A DNA stretch of 64,000 bases from Mucilaginibacter achroorhodeus. Lineage in GTDB: Bacteria; Bacteroidota; Bacteroidia; Sphingobacteriales; Sphingobacteriaceae. Position 1 is the stretch's first letter, and every line of letters starts with the position of its first letter. A program made the translations under genes and the position numbers. Shown one piece after another: positions 32,914 through 44,200 of this stretch. The stretch is taken from positions 806,001-870,000 of the forward strand of contig NZ_VOEI01000002.1 in the NCBI RefSeq assembly GCF_007846095.1, read 5' to 3'. A model generated the notes under the pieces. The model saw only the letters and a program-made list of their open reading frames with translations. It did not search any database and was not told the DNA's origin.

Positions 32914-35900
32914 CTATCTGGTTACTAAAACCAGTTTACCATCATAAGTTGTAGCTATGAAACTGCTGCCTGTAACGGTTTTATAAGGATAAAAATGCGT
33001 TAACTCCTGCGAATTGATAAGTGCATTTACCCAATATTGCGGCTTGCTGAATTGCTTTGTGTTCTTGTCATAATGCGTTGAGACAAGACCCAGCGCATCG
33101 TATTTCCCTTCGTAAGGTACAACACCCCAAAAATTGCCATTGATCAAGATATCGTTCTCTTCATTATTGAGAGATACGATTTTTTTTACAGGCGCCTGCT
33201 GATAAAGATATGGGAGGGCAACTCCGTCTTTACTGTTCATCATGTTGCTAAAGAACATGGTGTTAAATTGATTAGCTTCTAATCGGCTATTGTTATCCAA
33301 CTGATCTTTAAATATTTCTTCGGTAGTTTTATCTGCCATCTTCTGGAAGCTTAAGAATTCCTTTTTCAGGAAAGGCAATTCCTGCTCCAGATCATTTTTG
33401 GGGCGAAAAGGATAGTATTTGCTTTCGTAGTAATAAGATACTATGAGGTCGTTTTTGCCATCATTATCAACATCGCTGTTGTAAGCGTAAAGCGGTTGCT
33501 CGGGCGTAACATTGTATTTGTTATTCAGCCCCCAATTGCCACCAAGTATATCAGCTTTGCCATCGCCATCAATATCTGTTACCAACGCTGTTTGCCACCA
33601 ACCTTTAGCTTTATCAAGCCCTGGAATCGCCTGTCTGCTTATTTTTTTATTTTTGTTGATAAACACCTGCAGCGGTTGCCACTCAGCGCTCACAACAATA
33701 TCCTTTACACCATCGCCGTTTACGTCGGTCGCGCTTATATCTGTCACGAATTTTAAACTGGTAAGTTCCTTGTAGGCACTTTTGGGTGCAACAATAAAAT
33801 CTCCATTTCTGTTGTTAAGCAACACCACTGATTCCGACTCCATGGTGTAATTACGGAACGGCACAGCGCTTACCAGCATCATATCCTGCAAACCATCTCC
33901 GTTAAAATCATAGGTGAATACCTGCGATGGCTGGGCAGCTATCTTTGGTAATTCTTTAGCCTCAAACTTAAGATTACCCTTATTGATAAACAACCGTGGC
34001 TGATTACGTTTTTCAACCTCAGCAAACGGATGACTGGCACTTAACACCACCAGGTCCTTTAAGCCATCGCCGTTGACATCCATCCATTCCGCATCAACGT
34101 CGGCCATATCTTTAAAGGCACCAAACGCTTCCACAGCAATTTTGTTAAACTTCCCATCCTTATTGCCGGCTAAAATGTATTTATCTTCCCCGGCTATACC
34201 GCCAACATAAATGTCTTCTATTCCATCATTGTTGGCATCAGCTACTGCAATGGCGGGAATATGTGGCAGGTAGCTATGGGGTAGTAAATTGTAGTAGTTA
34301 AAATCTGGTGTTTCAAAGGGTGCAACATTGGCTAAAACAGTTGCCTTTACATCAACATAACTAAACTGCTGTTCACCTTTGATAAAATCATTAATTGTTG
34401 TGCTGATATCTGCAGATGATTGGGTATTTTCTTTTTTGTAATTTATAACCGTTTTCTTACCCATTGCGAAATCCTTTATCAACTGGTAAGAATTGTCCGG
34501 CCAAACCACCATCATTTCTAACGGCTTATCATTTGCAGCAAACGTAAACAGCAAGTTACTACCTTGTGTGCTTGCGTATGCGGTACTGGTTTGTATCTCC
34601 TGGTGATCTACTTGTTGCTGCGACCTTACAAAAAACTTAGCACCTATTGCATCCGGATTTTGCGGGGTGTATTTAGCACTTAATTTGATAAATGATGGTT
34701 TTACGTCCCTGGCATTTTCCATCGTTAAATTTTGATAGATAAAAGCCGGTTCGTCCATGTTGTTGGTTACCAATTCAAGGTCGCCATCGTTATCAAGGTC
34801 CACGGCAACGGCACCTGCCGAGATGGAATTTTGAACCATGTCGTTACCTGCAGATATATCACTGAATTTCAATTCGTCGCCACCTTTGTAGAGATAATTA
34901 TGCACCTGCCCATCAGGCATCAGGTTAATTTTTTCCCTATCGAAGAAACGACTTGTTTTAAAGTCTTTTATAACGTTAGGATCGCCCAGGTATTTAAGGT
35001 AATCCATATCATTTAAACGTTTTTTGATGCCGTTTGAAAAGAACATATCCTTGCGGCCGTCCATATCATAATCATACACCAGTGGCGACCACGTCCAATC
35101 TGTTGCGGACATGCCTGAGTACAGGGCAATATCTACAAACTTTTTCCCGTTGCCTACATTTAATTGCAGGCTATTTTTTGAATACTGATAATAATACCCG
35201 GCATTAACTTCCTGATTGTAAATATCCAGCGGCTCATCGTTGATGGTTGATTTAAGGGCCTTCATTTCGCCGGGCAGCATATCGGTGCTTATCACATCCA
35301 GGTGGCCGTCCTTGTTTACATCGGCAAGAGTGTTTCCCATGGAGAATAAACTGGTATGCCCAAAGGCGCTTTTCAGTTCTTCTTTAAATTTGCCGTTACG
35401 CTGGTTCAGATAATAATAATCCTGCTCAAAAAAGTCGTTACTTACATAAATATCATCCCAGCCATCGTTGTTAAGGTCGCCTACGCTTACACCAAGGCCG
35501 TAACCAATTGGCGCGGAGTAGATGCCTGATCCTTCAGTAACATCGGTAAAGTGGCCGTTATCATTGCGGAAAAGATGATCGCCTGCATCATGGCTTACTT
35601 TAAACCGCTGGGTGCTGTCGCCATAGGTATCGTTGCTATGTACAGATGATGTAAGCAAAAACATATCCAGGTCGCCATCTTTGTCGTAGTCAAAGAAAGA
35701 TGCCTGTGTAGAAAAGCCCGAAAAAGCCAGGCCGTATTTAGCAGCAGATTCGGTAAATGTAAGGTCTCCGTTATTTATGTAGAGTTGGTTTTTACCTTTG
35801 AAGGTTTTAAAATTAGACACCACGCTTACGTAAATATCTTTGTAACCATCGCCATTTATATCTACTACCGTAACACCGGTTTTCCAGCTACCTGTACCTG

Positions 35901-36273
35901 CAACACCGGCTTTAGCAGTGATATCTTCAAATTTCAGATTTCCTTTGTTGAGGTACAGCTTATTGCTTTCCTGGTTTGATACAAAATAAATATCCTCTAA
36001 GCCATCGTTATTAAAATCGGCTGTAGCAACACCGGCTCCGTTGTAGAAATACAGGTAATCCAGGATGTTTACAGAATCTGTAGCTATGTTACGGTTAACA
36101 AAACTGATGTTAGTTTTATCTGCACTAAGCGATTTAAAAATGCCGCTGCCTTCTTTTTGGGTTTTACAAGAACTGTAAATAGCAAGGCCGGCGCCTATAA
36201 GGCTGCACAGTATCATCAGCTTTTTGTAAATCGTTTTCCGCTCTTCCCGCTTCCGTTGCTTTGCTTTTGGCAT
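32914..36273 (-). CDS. Large VCBS/FG-GAP and UnbV-domain exported protein (second copy)
   Basis: The 1119-residue protein has many calcium-binding FG-GAP/VCBS blades of the type DFNNDGLEDIYFVSN, DINGDGYKDIYVSVV and DYDKDGDLDMFLL, forming two beta-propellers. An ASPIC/UnbV region lies between them (MMVVWPDNSYQLIKDFAMGKK). The N-terminus is basic for about 18 residues and then hydrophobic with YSSC, so it may be a lipoprotein; a start at Met20 is possible. It follows the first copy by 5 bp. The family is found next to SusCD pairs in Bacteroidota, and its role, probably surface binding or processing of nutrients, is not established. Confidence 0.88.
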   Translation of the reverse strand: MPKAKQRKREERKTIYKKLMILCSLIGAGLAIYSSCKTQKEGSGIFKSLSADKTNISFVNRNIATDSVNILDYLYFYNGAGVATADFNNDGLEDIYFVSNQESNKLYLNKGNLKFEDITAKAGVAGTGSWKTGVTVVDINGDGYKDIYVSVVSNFKTFKGKNQLYINNGDLTFTESAAKYGLAFSGFSTQASFFDYDKDGDLDMFLLTSSVHSNDTYGDSTQRFKVSHDAGDHLFRNDNGHFTDVTEGSGIYSAPIGYGLGVSVGDLNNDGWDDIYVSNDFFEQDYYYLNQRNGKFKEELKSAFGHTSLFSMGNTLADVNKDGHLDVISTDMLPGEMKALKSTINDEPLDIYNQEVNAGYYYQYSKNSLQLNVGNGKKFVDIALYSGMSATDWTWSPLVYDYDMDGRKDMFFSNGIKKRLNDMDYLKYLGDPNVIKDFKTSRFFDREKINLMPDGQVHNYLYKGGDELKFSDISAGNDMVQNSISAGAVAVDLDNDGDLELVTNNMDEPAFIYQNLTMENARDVKPSFIKLSAKYTPQNPDAIGAKFFVRSQQQVDHQEIQTSTAYASTQGSNLLFTFAANDKPLEMMVVWPDNSYQLIKDFAMGKKTVINYKKENTQSSADISTTINDFIKGEQQFSYVDVKATVLANVAPFETPDFNYYNLLPHSYLPHIPAIAVADANNDGIEDIYVGGIAGEDKYILAGNKDGKFNKIAVEAFGAFKDMADVDAEWMDVNGDGLKDLVVLSASHPFAEVEKRNQPRLFINKGNLKFEAKELPKIAAQPSQVFTYDFNGDGLQDMMLVSAVPFRNYTMESESVVLLNNRNGDFIVAPKSAYKELTSLKFVTDISATDVNGDGVKDIVVSAEWQPLQVFINKNKKISRQAIPGLDKAKGWWQTALVTDIDGDGKADILGGNWGLNNKYNVTPEQPLYAYNSDVDNDGKNDLIVSYYYESKYYPFRPKNDLEQELPFLKKEFLSFQKMADKTTEEIFKDQLDNNSRLEANQFNTMFFSNMMNSKDGVALPYLYQQAPVKKIVSLNNEENDILINGNFWGVVPYEGKYDALGLVSTHYDKNTKQFSKPQYWVNALINSQELTHFYPYKTVTGSSFIATTYDGKLVLVTR

Positions 36274-36278
36274 ATTGC

Positions 36279-39200
36279 TTAACGTAGTTTGTAAGCCCTT
36301 AGCTTATCATCATTAAACCCAAACAGATAATATTTTTTGCCGGCAGCACTTTTTATAACCAGCGATGAGCGCACCTGCCCACCAAGTTTAATGCCGCTCT
36401 CTTTAGGCGCAAAATACTCAAAACCATTATCCGTGTATCTGTATACCTGCCCGTAACTGGCATCAAGCCTTCCAACTTCGGGCTTAAAGCCATAGAAGTT
36501 GCCGCCAAGTATAACAGCAGGCGTTTTTCCGCCGTCAATATTATCGCATAAAATGGTGTTAACACTTGATAGCTGGGCATTGTAAGGCATCAACACAGGC
36601 TTAAATTCACTGCCATTGTTCATAAAAATGGTAGATGCCATGTGGGTTATTTCATGCTCTTCTGACCCTTTTAGCATCTCATTAGTAAACACTTCGCTAA
36701 AGGTTTTTCCGGCGTAATCATTATACCGCAAATATTGTTTCTTTAAAACAGGCATTTGCCCTACCAGATCTGGCTTCATATGAAACACATATGGCTGGTG
36801 TTCGCGATAGATAGATGCAACGCATTCTTTTGTGCCGTTACCATCAAAATCTTTAACAAAAAGCTGCATAGGTTCTTGCGGGGTGGCTTTAAACTTGCTG
36901 TTTAAGCCAAGGTTTCCCGCCAGTATATCGGGCTTACCGTCGCCGTTAACATCGGCAATTGAAAGACTGCTCCACCATCCTTTGTATTTTTCCAATTGCT
37001 TATCCTGGGTGAAACTTCTGCCGTTATTACGATAAATATTTACACCCATCCAATTGCCGGCGATAACCAGGTCTGGATAGCCATTCCCATCAAGATCAGC
37101 CCAGGCGGCACCTGTTACCATCCCCGGTTTATCAGTGCCTAAAACCTGTTTAGTAACATCAGTAAATCGGCCGGTGCCGTCATTATGCATAACGTAAGAA
37201 TTTGGCGATTCGCCATAGGTGCCGGGTACGCTTCTGCCACCGATAAAAAGATCTGGGTGCCCATCCTTATCATAATCGCAGGCCACTATTACCGAAGTAT
37301 TTACTGCTACCGGTATCGCCTTTTGCGCATTGCGGTGAAAATTACCCTTTCCGTCGTTTTCATAAAAACGGGGATAGTAAATATTTGTACCGGCCTCTTC
37401 TTCATTACCCCCAACCCCGATGATCAGGTCCTGATCACCATCGCCATCAAAGTCGCCAAAGGCAGCGCCCGCATTCTCAAGGTACACCTGTTTTTCAAAA
37501 TCAGGCACGTTAGCCTTTTTAAAGCCTCCGTTGCGCTGTTGTATGTAAATAGCTGGGGCATTTTCTTTAGAATTACCGAAATAAAAATCTTCCAGGCCAT
37601 CGTTGTTTACATCTCCCTTGGCCATGTAAGGGTTCTCGGTAGATAACATTTGCAACATTAAGCGCTCGTTATCAAAGTCTATAAAATTATCCTCTGTATG
37701 CTTTGGAATCGAATCAAACAGGGTGGTCTCGGTTTCAACAAACATTGCTTTTACAGCAGGCTTTACGTAGTTATACTTACTTTTTGCATCAGTTACCTTG
37801 TAAGTATAAATCTTGTTGGCGTTTACATTTTTGACGGTTTGGTATAAACCACCCGGCCAAATGATCTGTAAAGAGTCGAGCCTATTGATCTTACCCAAAC
37901 CCATGGTAAGTAAATTTGGTGATGTACTGCTCTGGAAACCACGGGTTGGCTGGTGGTAGTAAGTAAGCGCGGTTTTGCCGGCAAATGCCTTAACCGTTAC
38001 ACCCACACCAAAACGGTTCAAAGATGTGCCCTGTAGCTTTATTTGTATAAAATTATTTTTGAGTTTTTCAGCGTTGCTTTTGTAGATAAACAACGGCATG
38101 TTAACGTTATTAACTATTAAGTCGTTGTCGCCATCGTTATCCAGATCGCCGTATGCAGCACCGTTGCTGAAAGAAGGTTTATCAAGACCAAAATCTATAG
38201 CCTTATTACTAAATGTAAGATCCTTATTGTTGTGATATGCATAGTTGACAAGCGGCGTAGAAACCATTTTCTCGGTAAAATCCTTGTAGTCAAATTTCTT
38301 TTTCTCGGCTATCTTGTCCATATTCTCACGGTTACCCAAAAACTCTACATAATCCTGGTCCGTAAGGTCTTTATATATGCCGTTTGATACGAAAATGTCT
38401 TTCCAACCATCGTTATCCATATCAAAAAAAAGCGCCCCCCAGCTCCAGTCGGTAGCAGGTACACCTGCGCTAAAGGCTATTTCAGAGAATGTGCCATCAC
38501 CATTGTTCAGTTGAAGGCAATTCTGCATAAACTGATTAAAGTAACCGTCGTGCTGTTTTAATTTGATCACATCGAAAGATTCGAACGATGTCATTTTCTT
38601 CAACCTTTTGTCCCCTTCGGGTAGCATCTCGGTAGTGAAAATATCAAGGTTACCATCGTTGTTGATATCGGCAATGTCTGATCCCATGGATGCAAGGCTC
38701 AGATGCCCCATCTGGTTCTGGATATCCTCTTTAAAGGTTCCGTTATGCTGGTTGATGTATAGGTAATCGCGTTCAAAAAAGTCGTTTGAAACGTAGATAT
38801 CCGGGTAACCGTCATCATTTACATCGGCTACAGAAACGCCCAGGCCAAAGCCAATATCGCTGGAATAGACACCTGCTTGCTGGGTAATGTTTTTAAAGTG
38901 CCCGCCATCGTTAAGATAAAGCCTTGCGCCGCCAAGCGGATCAACTACTGCGCGCAGGTTTTGGCTAAAATCGAAAGAACCGATAGGCCTGAAAGAATTG
39001 TTGAGGATAAAACAGTCGAGGTCGCCGTCGTTATCCATATCAAAGAATATCGCCTGGGTTGAAAGTCCGTTATCTACAAGACCGTATTTCGCAGCTTCCT
39101 CTTTAAAAGTTCCGTTATGCTGATTGATGAAAAGCTCATTACCCTTTCGGTCAATGATGTTACCGCTGTGGCAAACATAAATATCTAACCAGCCGTCACC

Positions 39201-39572
39201 GTTTATATCTACCATGGTAACCCCGGTGCTCCAGTATTTGGTTCCCTTAACGCCGGCTTTATCGGTTATGTCATCAAACTTCCAATTACCTTTATTCAGA
39301 TAAAGCTTGTTGCCCCCTTGGTTTGATGTAAGGTACACATCGTTTAACCCATCATTGTTGATGTCGCCTATTGCAACCCCGCCCCCATTGTAGTAATTTC
39401 GGAACGAGAATACGTTGGTACGGTCCTGAACATCAAGATTATTTGCAAAATCGATCCCTACGCTGCTATTATCCTGCAACGAAAAAAGTGTATCGCTCAC
39501 ACTGCTATTATGGCAGGAGGCAAAACTAAAAAGAATAAAAATCAGGGGTAAGAAACTGTTATTCTTAAGCAT
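36279..39572 (-). CDS. Large VCBS/FG-GAP and UnbV-domain surface lipoprotein (first copy)
   Basis: The 1097-residue protein has a lipoprotein signal (FILFSFASC). It has the same plan as its neighbour: an N-terminal propeller with DINNDGLNDVYLTSNQGGNK and DMDNDGDLDCFILNN, an ASPIC/UnbV region (QIIWPGGLYQTVKNVNANK), and a second propeller with GDFDGDGDQDLIIGVG and DYDKDGHPDLFIGG. The two are paralogs from tandem duplication but are clearly diverged. It lies 97 bp after susD, behind a strong hairpin terminator, so its expression relative to susCD is probably lowered. Confidence 0.9.
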   Translation of the reverse strand: MLKNNSFLPLIFILFSFASCHNSSVSDTLFSLQDNSSVGIDFANNLDVQDRTNVFSFRNYYNGGGVAIGDINNDGLNDVYLTSNQGGNKLYLNKGNWKFDDITDKAGVKGTKYWSTGVTMVDINGDGWLDIYVCHSGNIIDRKGNELFINQHNGTFKEEAAKYGLVDNGLSTQAIFFDMDNDGDLDCFILNNSFRPIGSFDFSQNLRAVVDPLGGARLYLNDGGHFKNITQQAGVYSSDIGFGLGVSVADVNDDGYPDIYVSNDFFERDYLYINQHNGTFKEDIQNQMGHLSLASMGSDIADINNDGNLDIFTTEMLPEGDKRLKKMTSFESFDVIKLKQHDGYFNQFMQNCLQLNNGDGTFSEIAFSAGVPATDWSWGALFFDMDNDGWKDIFVSNGIYKDLTDQDYVEFLGNRENMDKIAEKKKFDYKDFTEKMVSTPLVNYAYHNNKDLTFSNKAIDFGLDKPSFSNGAAYGDLDNDGDNDLIVNNVNMPLFIYKSNAEKLKNNFIQIKLQGTSLNRFGVGVTVKAFAGKTALTYYHQPTRGFQSSTSPNLLTMGLGKINRLDSLQIIWPGGLYQTVKNVNANKIYTYKVTDAKSKYNYVKPAVKAMFVETETTLFDSIPKHTEDNFIDFDNERLMLQMLSTENPYMAKGDVNNDGLEDFYFGNSKENAPAIYIQQRNGGFKKANVPDFEKQVYLENAGAAFGDFDGDGDQDLIIGVGGNEEEAGTNIYYPRFYENDGKGNFHRNAQKAIPVAVNTSVIVACDYDKDGHPDLFIGGRSVPGTYGESPNSYVMHNDGTGRFTDVTKQVLGTDKPGMVTGAAWADLDGNGYPDLVIAGNWMGVNIYRNNGRSFTQDKQLEKYKGWWSSLSIADVNGDGKPDILAGNLGLNSKFKATPQEPMQLFVKDFDGNGTKECVASIYREHQPYVFHMKPDLVGQMPVLKKQYLRYNDYAGKTFSEVFTNEMLKGSEEHEITHMASTIFMNNGSEFKPVLMPYNAQLSSVNTILCDNIDGGKTPAVILGGNFYGFKPEVGRLDASYGQVYRYTDNGFEYFAPKESGIKLGGQVRSSLVIKSAAGKKYYLFGFNDDKLRAYKLR

Positions 39573-39586
39573 TACAAATCGCTCTC

Positions 39587-39621
39587 AAAAAACGAACGTA
39601 GCAAATTTCTTTGCTACGTTC
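39587..39621 (-). terminator. Intrinsic terminator between susD and the VCBS genes
   Basis: A perfect 12-bp stem (39594-39605 with 39610-39621) has loop TTTC. On the minus strand it is followed by GTTTTTTGAG. It lies 48 bp past the susD stop and 15 bp before the VCBS start, inside an otherwise continuous same-strand run. Confidence 0.85.
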
Positions 39622-39669
39622 TGTTAAAATCAAATATAATTAATTAGAAAGCTCGTTTCAATTAATTTA

Positions 39670-41220
39670 TTAATAACCCGGGTTTTGTTTCAGGTTAGGA
39701 TTGGTATCAACCGCACGCTGAGGAATTGGGTATAAAGTACGTGTTTTGTCTGATGCGTTAGGGCGCTGGTCAACCGGATCGTTGAACTTGCCGAAACGGA
39801 TCTGGTCGTTTCTTCTCCAACCTTCCCAGTAAAGCTCGCGGCCGCGTTCAGCAAGTATGTCTGCTTCCGCTACCGAAGTATAAGTTTTACCACCACGAGG
39901 CGTGCTGATCATGTTCATGATACCCAAAGCAGTTTGGCCGTTAGGATCGGTACCACCACGGAAGATAGCTTCAGCTTTCTCTAACATTACATCGGCGTAA
40001 CGTAAGATAACGTAATCGTTTGATGAGTTATCATCGTTAACGGTATTGTTGGCTGATGGTTGCGGGAAGTATTTGAATACACGGATACCTTGTGCCTCAG
40101 TAGAGAAGTTAAGGTTTACATCAGGTGTAAAGATAAGTGGCTTACCGCTACGCTGAGTTAAAGCTTTACCACCTGGGCCGTATTGCTGACCCACTGCAAA
40201 ACCTGCCCTTAAACCAACTTTATCAGTTAAGCCAGGATATGCCACACCACGGCGCTCATCTGTTGATTGGAAAGAGTTGTAGAAGTCTGCAAGAGTTGTA
40301 AAACCGTTCCAGCCATCGGGTGTCTGGTTGTAGTGCAAGCCCATTCTCCAGCGATTTTTTGCTGATGCAGGTGCACTGGTAGTGGTGTTGTAAAAACCAA
40401 ATATGTTACCACGAGATTGCTCTGAGTTATCCCAGGCAAAATCCTGGAAGTATTTACCGGCAGGCTCTAACTGGTAGCCGGCAGCGGTTACTTTATTAGC
40501 ATAAGTGATAACTTTATCCATATCATCTTTTGCAAAAGTGAATGGACCACCAACAGTTGTTGCAGTGTAAACAGCTTTGTTAAGGTACACTTTAGCAAGC
40601 AGCGCGTCTGCTGCTGCTTTGTTAGCTACACCGATATTGGCTGATGTTGCAGCAAGGTTTGCTTCAGCAAATTCAAGATCTTTGATGATGAATGCTGTAG
40701 CTTCCGGGCGGCTCATAACAGTTGGAATAGATGACACCGGCGCGTTTGGATCACGGAAAGGTGCCTGGCCATATAGGTCAACAATTTGGAACATAAAATA
40801 AGCGCGAAGGAAACTTGCCTGTGCCTTGATGTTATTATCAGAAGCTGTAGAAATAACCTGTGTTGCACGGAACACACCAATATTTAACTGATCCCAGGTA
40901 TCGTTCACCTGGTTGTGTGTCGGTGTCCAGGTGTGTGTATGCAATTTACGCCATGTACCAAAGTCGCCCCAGTCTGTACCGCGGGTTGGGCCCATCATTT
41001 CGTCAGTTGGGTGCTCTTGTAAAGCGTAGGTGTTTGCCTGATCTGTTTGACCAAATAATTGCGAGTACACACCGTTCAGGTCGGCAGCCCCGGCTTTAGC
41101 GTTTGGATCGTCAAAAGACTTTGATCCGTAAAGTTTCTCATCCAGTTTTGCACAACCGGTAACAGCCAGCACCACTAAACCGCAAATGGCTGCACGTGAG
41201 ATTATATTTTTCTTTGTCAT
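39670..41220 (-). CDS. SusD/RagB-family surface lipoprotein (second system)
   Basis: The 516-residue protein has a lipoprotein signal (lipobox VTGC) and a SusD helical core, with QEHPTDEMMGPTRGTDWGDF near the N-terminus and ERGRELYWEGWRRNDQIRFG near the C-terminus, both hallmark blocks. It ends in LYPIPQRAVDTNPNLKQNPGY, the usual SusD tail. It starts 4 bp after the partner susC stop. Unlike the first SusD of this window it has the classic RagB C-terminal block, so the two systems are not recent duplicates. Cargo unknown. Confidence 0.95.
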   Translation of the reverse strand: MTKKNIISRAAICGLVVLAVTGCAKLDEKLYGSKSFDDPNAKAGAADLNGVYSQLFGQTDQANTYALQEHPTDEMMGPTRGTDWGDFGTWRKLHTHTWTPTHNQVNDTWDQLNIGVFRATQVISTASDNNIKAQASFLRAYFMFQIVDLYGQAPFRDPNAPVSSIPTVMSRPEATAFIIKDLEFAEANLAATSANIGVANKAAADALLAKVYLNKAVYTATTVGGPFTFAKDDMDKVITYANKVTAAGYQLEPAGKYFQDFAWDNSEQSRGNIFGFYNTTTSAPASAKNRWRMGLHYNQTPDGWNGFTTLADFYNSFQSTDERRGVAYPGLTDKVGLRAGFAVGQQYGPGGKALTQRSGKPLIFTPDVNLNFSTEAQGIRVFKYFPQPSANNTVNDDNSSNDYVILRYADVMLEKAEAIFRGGTDPNGQTALGIMNMISTPRGGKTYTSVAEADILAERGRELYWEGWRRNDQIRFGKFNDPVDQRPNASDKTRTLYPIPQRAVDTNPNLKQNPGY

Positions 41221-41224
41221 GTTA

Positions 41225-44200
41225 TTAAAAACTTGCGTTTAAACCTAATGTGAAGATACGTGCTTTGGGGTAAGCCGTGTAGTCAATACCTCTTGAAGCT
41301 ACGTCATTTCTTTGTTTATCGGTATTGATCTCAGGATCTAAACCACTGTATTTGGTGATCAAGAACAGATTTTGACCGGTTAAAGAAAGACGGAATGATT
41401 TGAAAACGCTCTGGTTAAGATTGAAGGTATAGCCCAAAGTAGCGTTGCTTAATCTTAAGAAATCACCTTTTTCTAAGAAGCGCGTTGATACCTCACCAGA
41501 GTTGAGCGGATTTTCGTTTGTAGCAGCTACTGCTTTGGTTACGTTACGACCGCTAACCAGGTTACCTTTGTAGAAGAACGCATTAGCAGTGTTGTTGTAG
41601 ATCTGGAAACCGGTTGCTGCGTTAAGGAAGAAGCTGAAAGTCCAGTTTCTGTAGCCGAAGCTGTTGGTTAAACCAGCAGTGAATTTAGGATTAGGACTGC
41701 CTTGCAGGGTTAGTACGTCAATACCTTGAGGATAGATACCGAAACCGTTTGCATCTAAACCTGCATAATTAGGTACATTGAATGTAAACAATGGGTAACC
41801 ATCAACAATTGCTTGTGAATAGGCACCAGATAAACCTTGGCCATCGATATTACCGGTCACGATCTGCCTGCCTTTAAAGTTACTAACTGTACTTTTGATA
41901 AAGCTCATGTTGTAAGCGATATCCCAGGTAAATTCTTTAGACTGAACAGCAGCAACGTTTACGTTGAACTCCACACCTTTATTCTCAACTTTTGCAGGAA
42001 GGTTTACGTATACCCTTGTAGAGAACGAAGGTTGTGCAATATCCTGTAAGAACAGCAGGTCGTTAACAGATTTATTAAAGTAATCTACCGAACCCGATAC
42101 CCTGCCTTTTAAGAAAGTGAAATCTAAACCTGCACCATAAGTGATGTTTGATTGCCACTTAAGGTCATCATTACCCTGGTACAAACGGGCTACAGAGTTT
42201 CCGCCGAAATCCTGTAATTGTTTTACAGTTTTTGACAAGTATGGAGGGAACTCCTGGTTACCGGTTTTACCCCAGTTTACTCTTAAGGCTAAATCATCGA
42301 AGAAACCGCCTTTAGGCATAAAATCTTCGTTACTGATACGCCATTTAACAGCGGCAGCGGGGAAGTTACCGTATTTGTGGTTGGTACCAAATTTACTTGA
42401 ACCGTCACGACGGATAGTACCGGTAATAATGTAGCGGTCTTTATAGCTGTAGTTTACACGTGCAAAGTACGATTGTAAACGGTAAGTTGCAGTATCACCA
42501 ACCGGGTACGGCGTATGTTGTTGAAAATCGTTAATGTCCTTAACTAATTTGCCGGCAGTACCGGTTTTGAAACCAAACTCGTTATAATTCTCTCTTCTGA
42601 ATGTTTGGTAAGAATAACCGGCCAATACTGTTAAAGAGCTGTTATCTTTCCACTTTTTGTCATAATTCAAAGTGTGCTCCGTTGTCCAGTTGGTAGTTTG
42701 ACCGTATTGGTAAATAGCAGTACCATTACCTGTTGGAGAAGGATAATTTACTTGTCTGATGCCAATTGCGTCAGTATAACCGATAACGTTTGGATCGTAG
42801 AAAGTTTTTCTTAAACCGCGTGATATATCTGCACCGATATTTCCTTTGTATGATAAACCTTCAAACAGTTTAACTGTCATGCTAAGGTTATTTAAATAGC
42901 GGTTTACGTTATCGCGGTCATCAATTTGATTTAACAATGATACTGGGTTACGGAAGGTATTACCTTTTGGAAAACCGGCTTCGTAACCATTAAGGTTAAA
43001 ATAGCGACCCTGATCATCAAATACCGGTACCGTAGGGTTTAGCTGTATAGCTGCACCAATTAAGCTACCATTAAAGCCGGCGTTATCAGATATAGGAGCA
43101 AACTGGTCTTTTACGTTTGAAAAAGTTGATTGTAATTCAAACTTAAGCCTGTCGTTAAAGAAAGACTGGCCACCGTTAAAACGGGCATTTAAACGCTTTA
43201 AAGCCGAGTTTTTAACAACACCCTGTTGATCGTCATAACCAACAGACGCGCGATAATTACCTGTATTATTGCCACCGCCAAAGCTCACGTTGTAGTTTTG
43301 AGAAATAGCTGTGCGGAATATTTGCTTTTGCCAGTCTGTGTTACCTCCATAATCAATACCGCCTTCAGATGCCGGCGCTGCATTTGAACCTACAGCGGCA
43401 ACCGCTTTAAGGAACTCATCGCGACCAAGCAGATCATAACGGCTTGCAGTGTTAGCCAAGCTGGTGCTTGCTGAGAACTGAACGCCCTGGCCTTTGCGGC
43501 CCTTTTTAGTTGTTATCAAAATTACACCGTTAGCACCACGTGATCCGTAAATAGCAGCTGATGATGCATCTTTCAATACCGAAATGTTTTCAATATCATT
43601 AGGGTTTAAAAACGCTAATGGGTTACGTGCGGTAGAGCTACCTGCACCAACGCCATAACCACCTGCAGTAGCACCAGAGTTATCCAATGGAATACCGTCA
43701 ACAACATATAATGGACCATCACCAGCACGGATTGAACCCGCACCACGAATATTAATGGTTGAAGCTGCGCCGGGCTCACCACTTGACGGAGTTACCTGCA
43801 CGCCTGAGATACGGCCTTGAAGCAACTGGTCTGGCGTAGCAATAACACCTTTGTTAAAATCTTTAGGACTTAATGAAGCCACAGAACCTGTAGCATCTTT
43901 AACACGTTGCGTACCGTAACCGATAACTACAACCTCGCTTAAGTTGGTGCTTGCCGACTCAAGGCTTACGTTTAATGAAGTTTGACCGTTAATTGCAACT
44001 GTAAGCGGCTTGAAACCGATGTAGCTGAAATTTAGGCTTGTTACGCCTGCAGGGACAGATAGTTTGAAACTACCATCAACACCGGTTAGGGTGCCTACCC
44101 CACCCGGGGCGCCTACCGATACGCCAATCAATGGCGAGTTGTCTTTCTTGTCGGTAACTTTACCCGTAATGGTTTTGTTCTGGGCCATGGCCGGCTGAAC

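Noticed and set aside
36353..39062. Several 60-150-residue frames opposite the VCBS genes
   Set aside because: They are shadows of the long, motif-rich minus-strand genes with repeating Asp-Gly-Asp codons.
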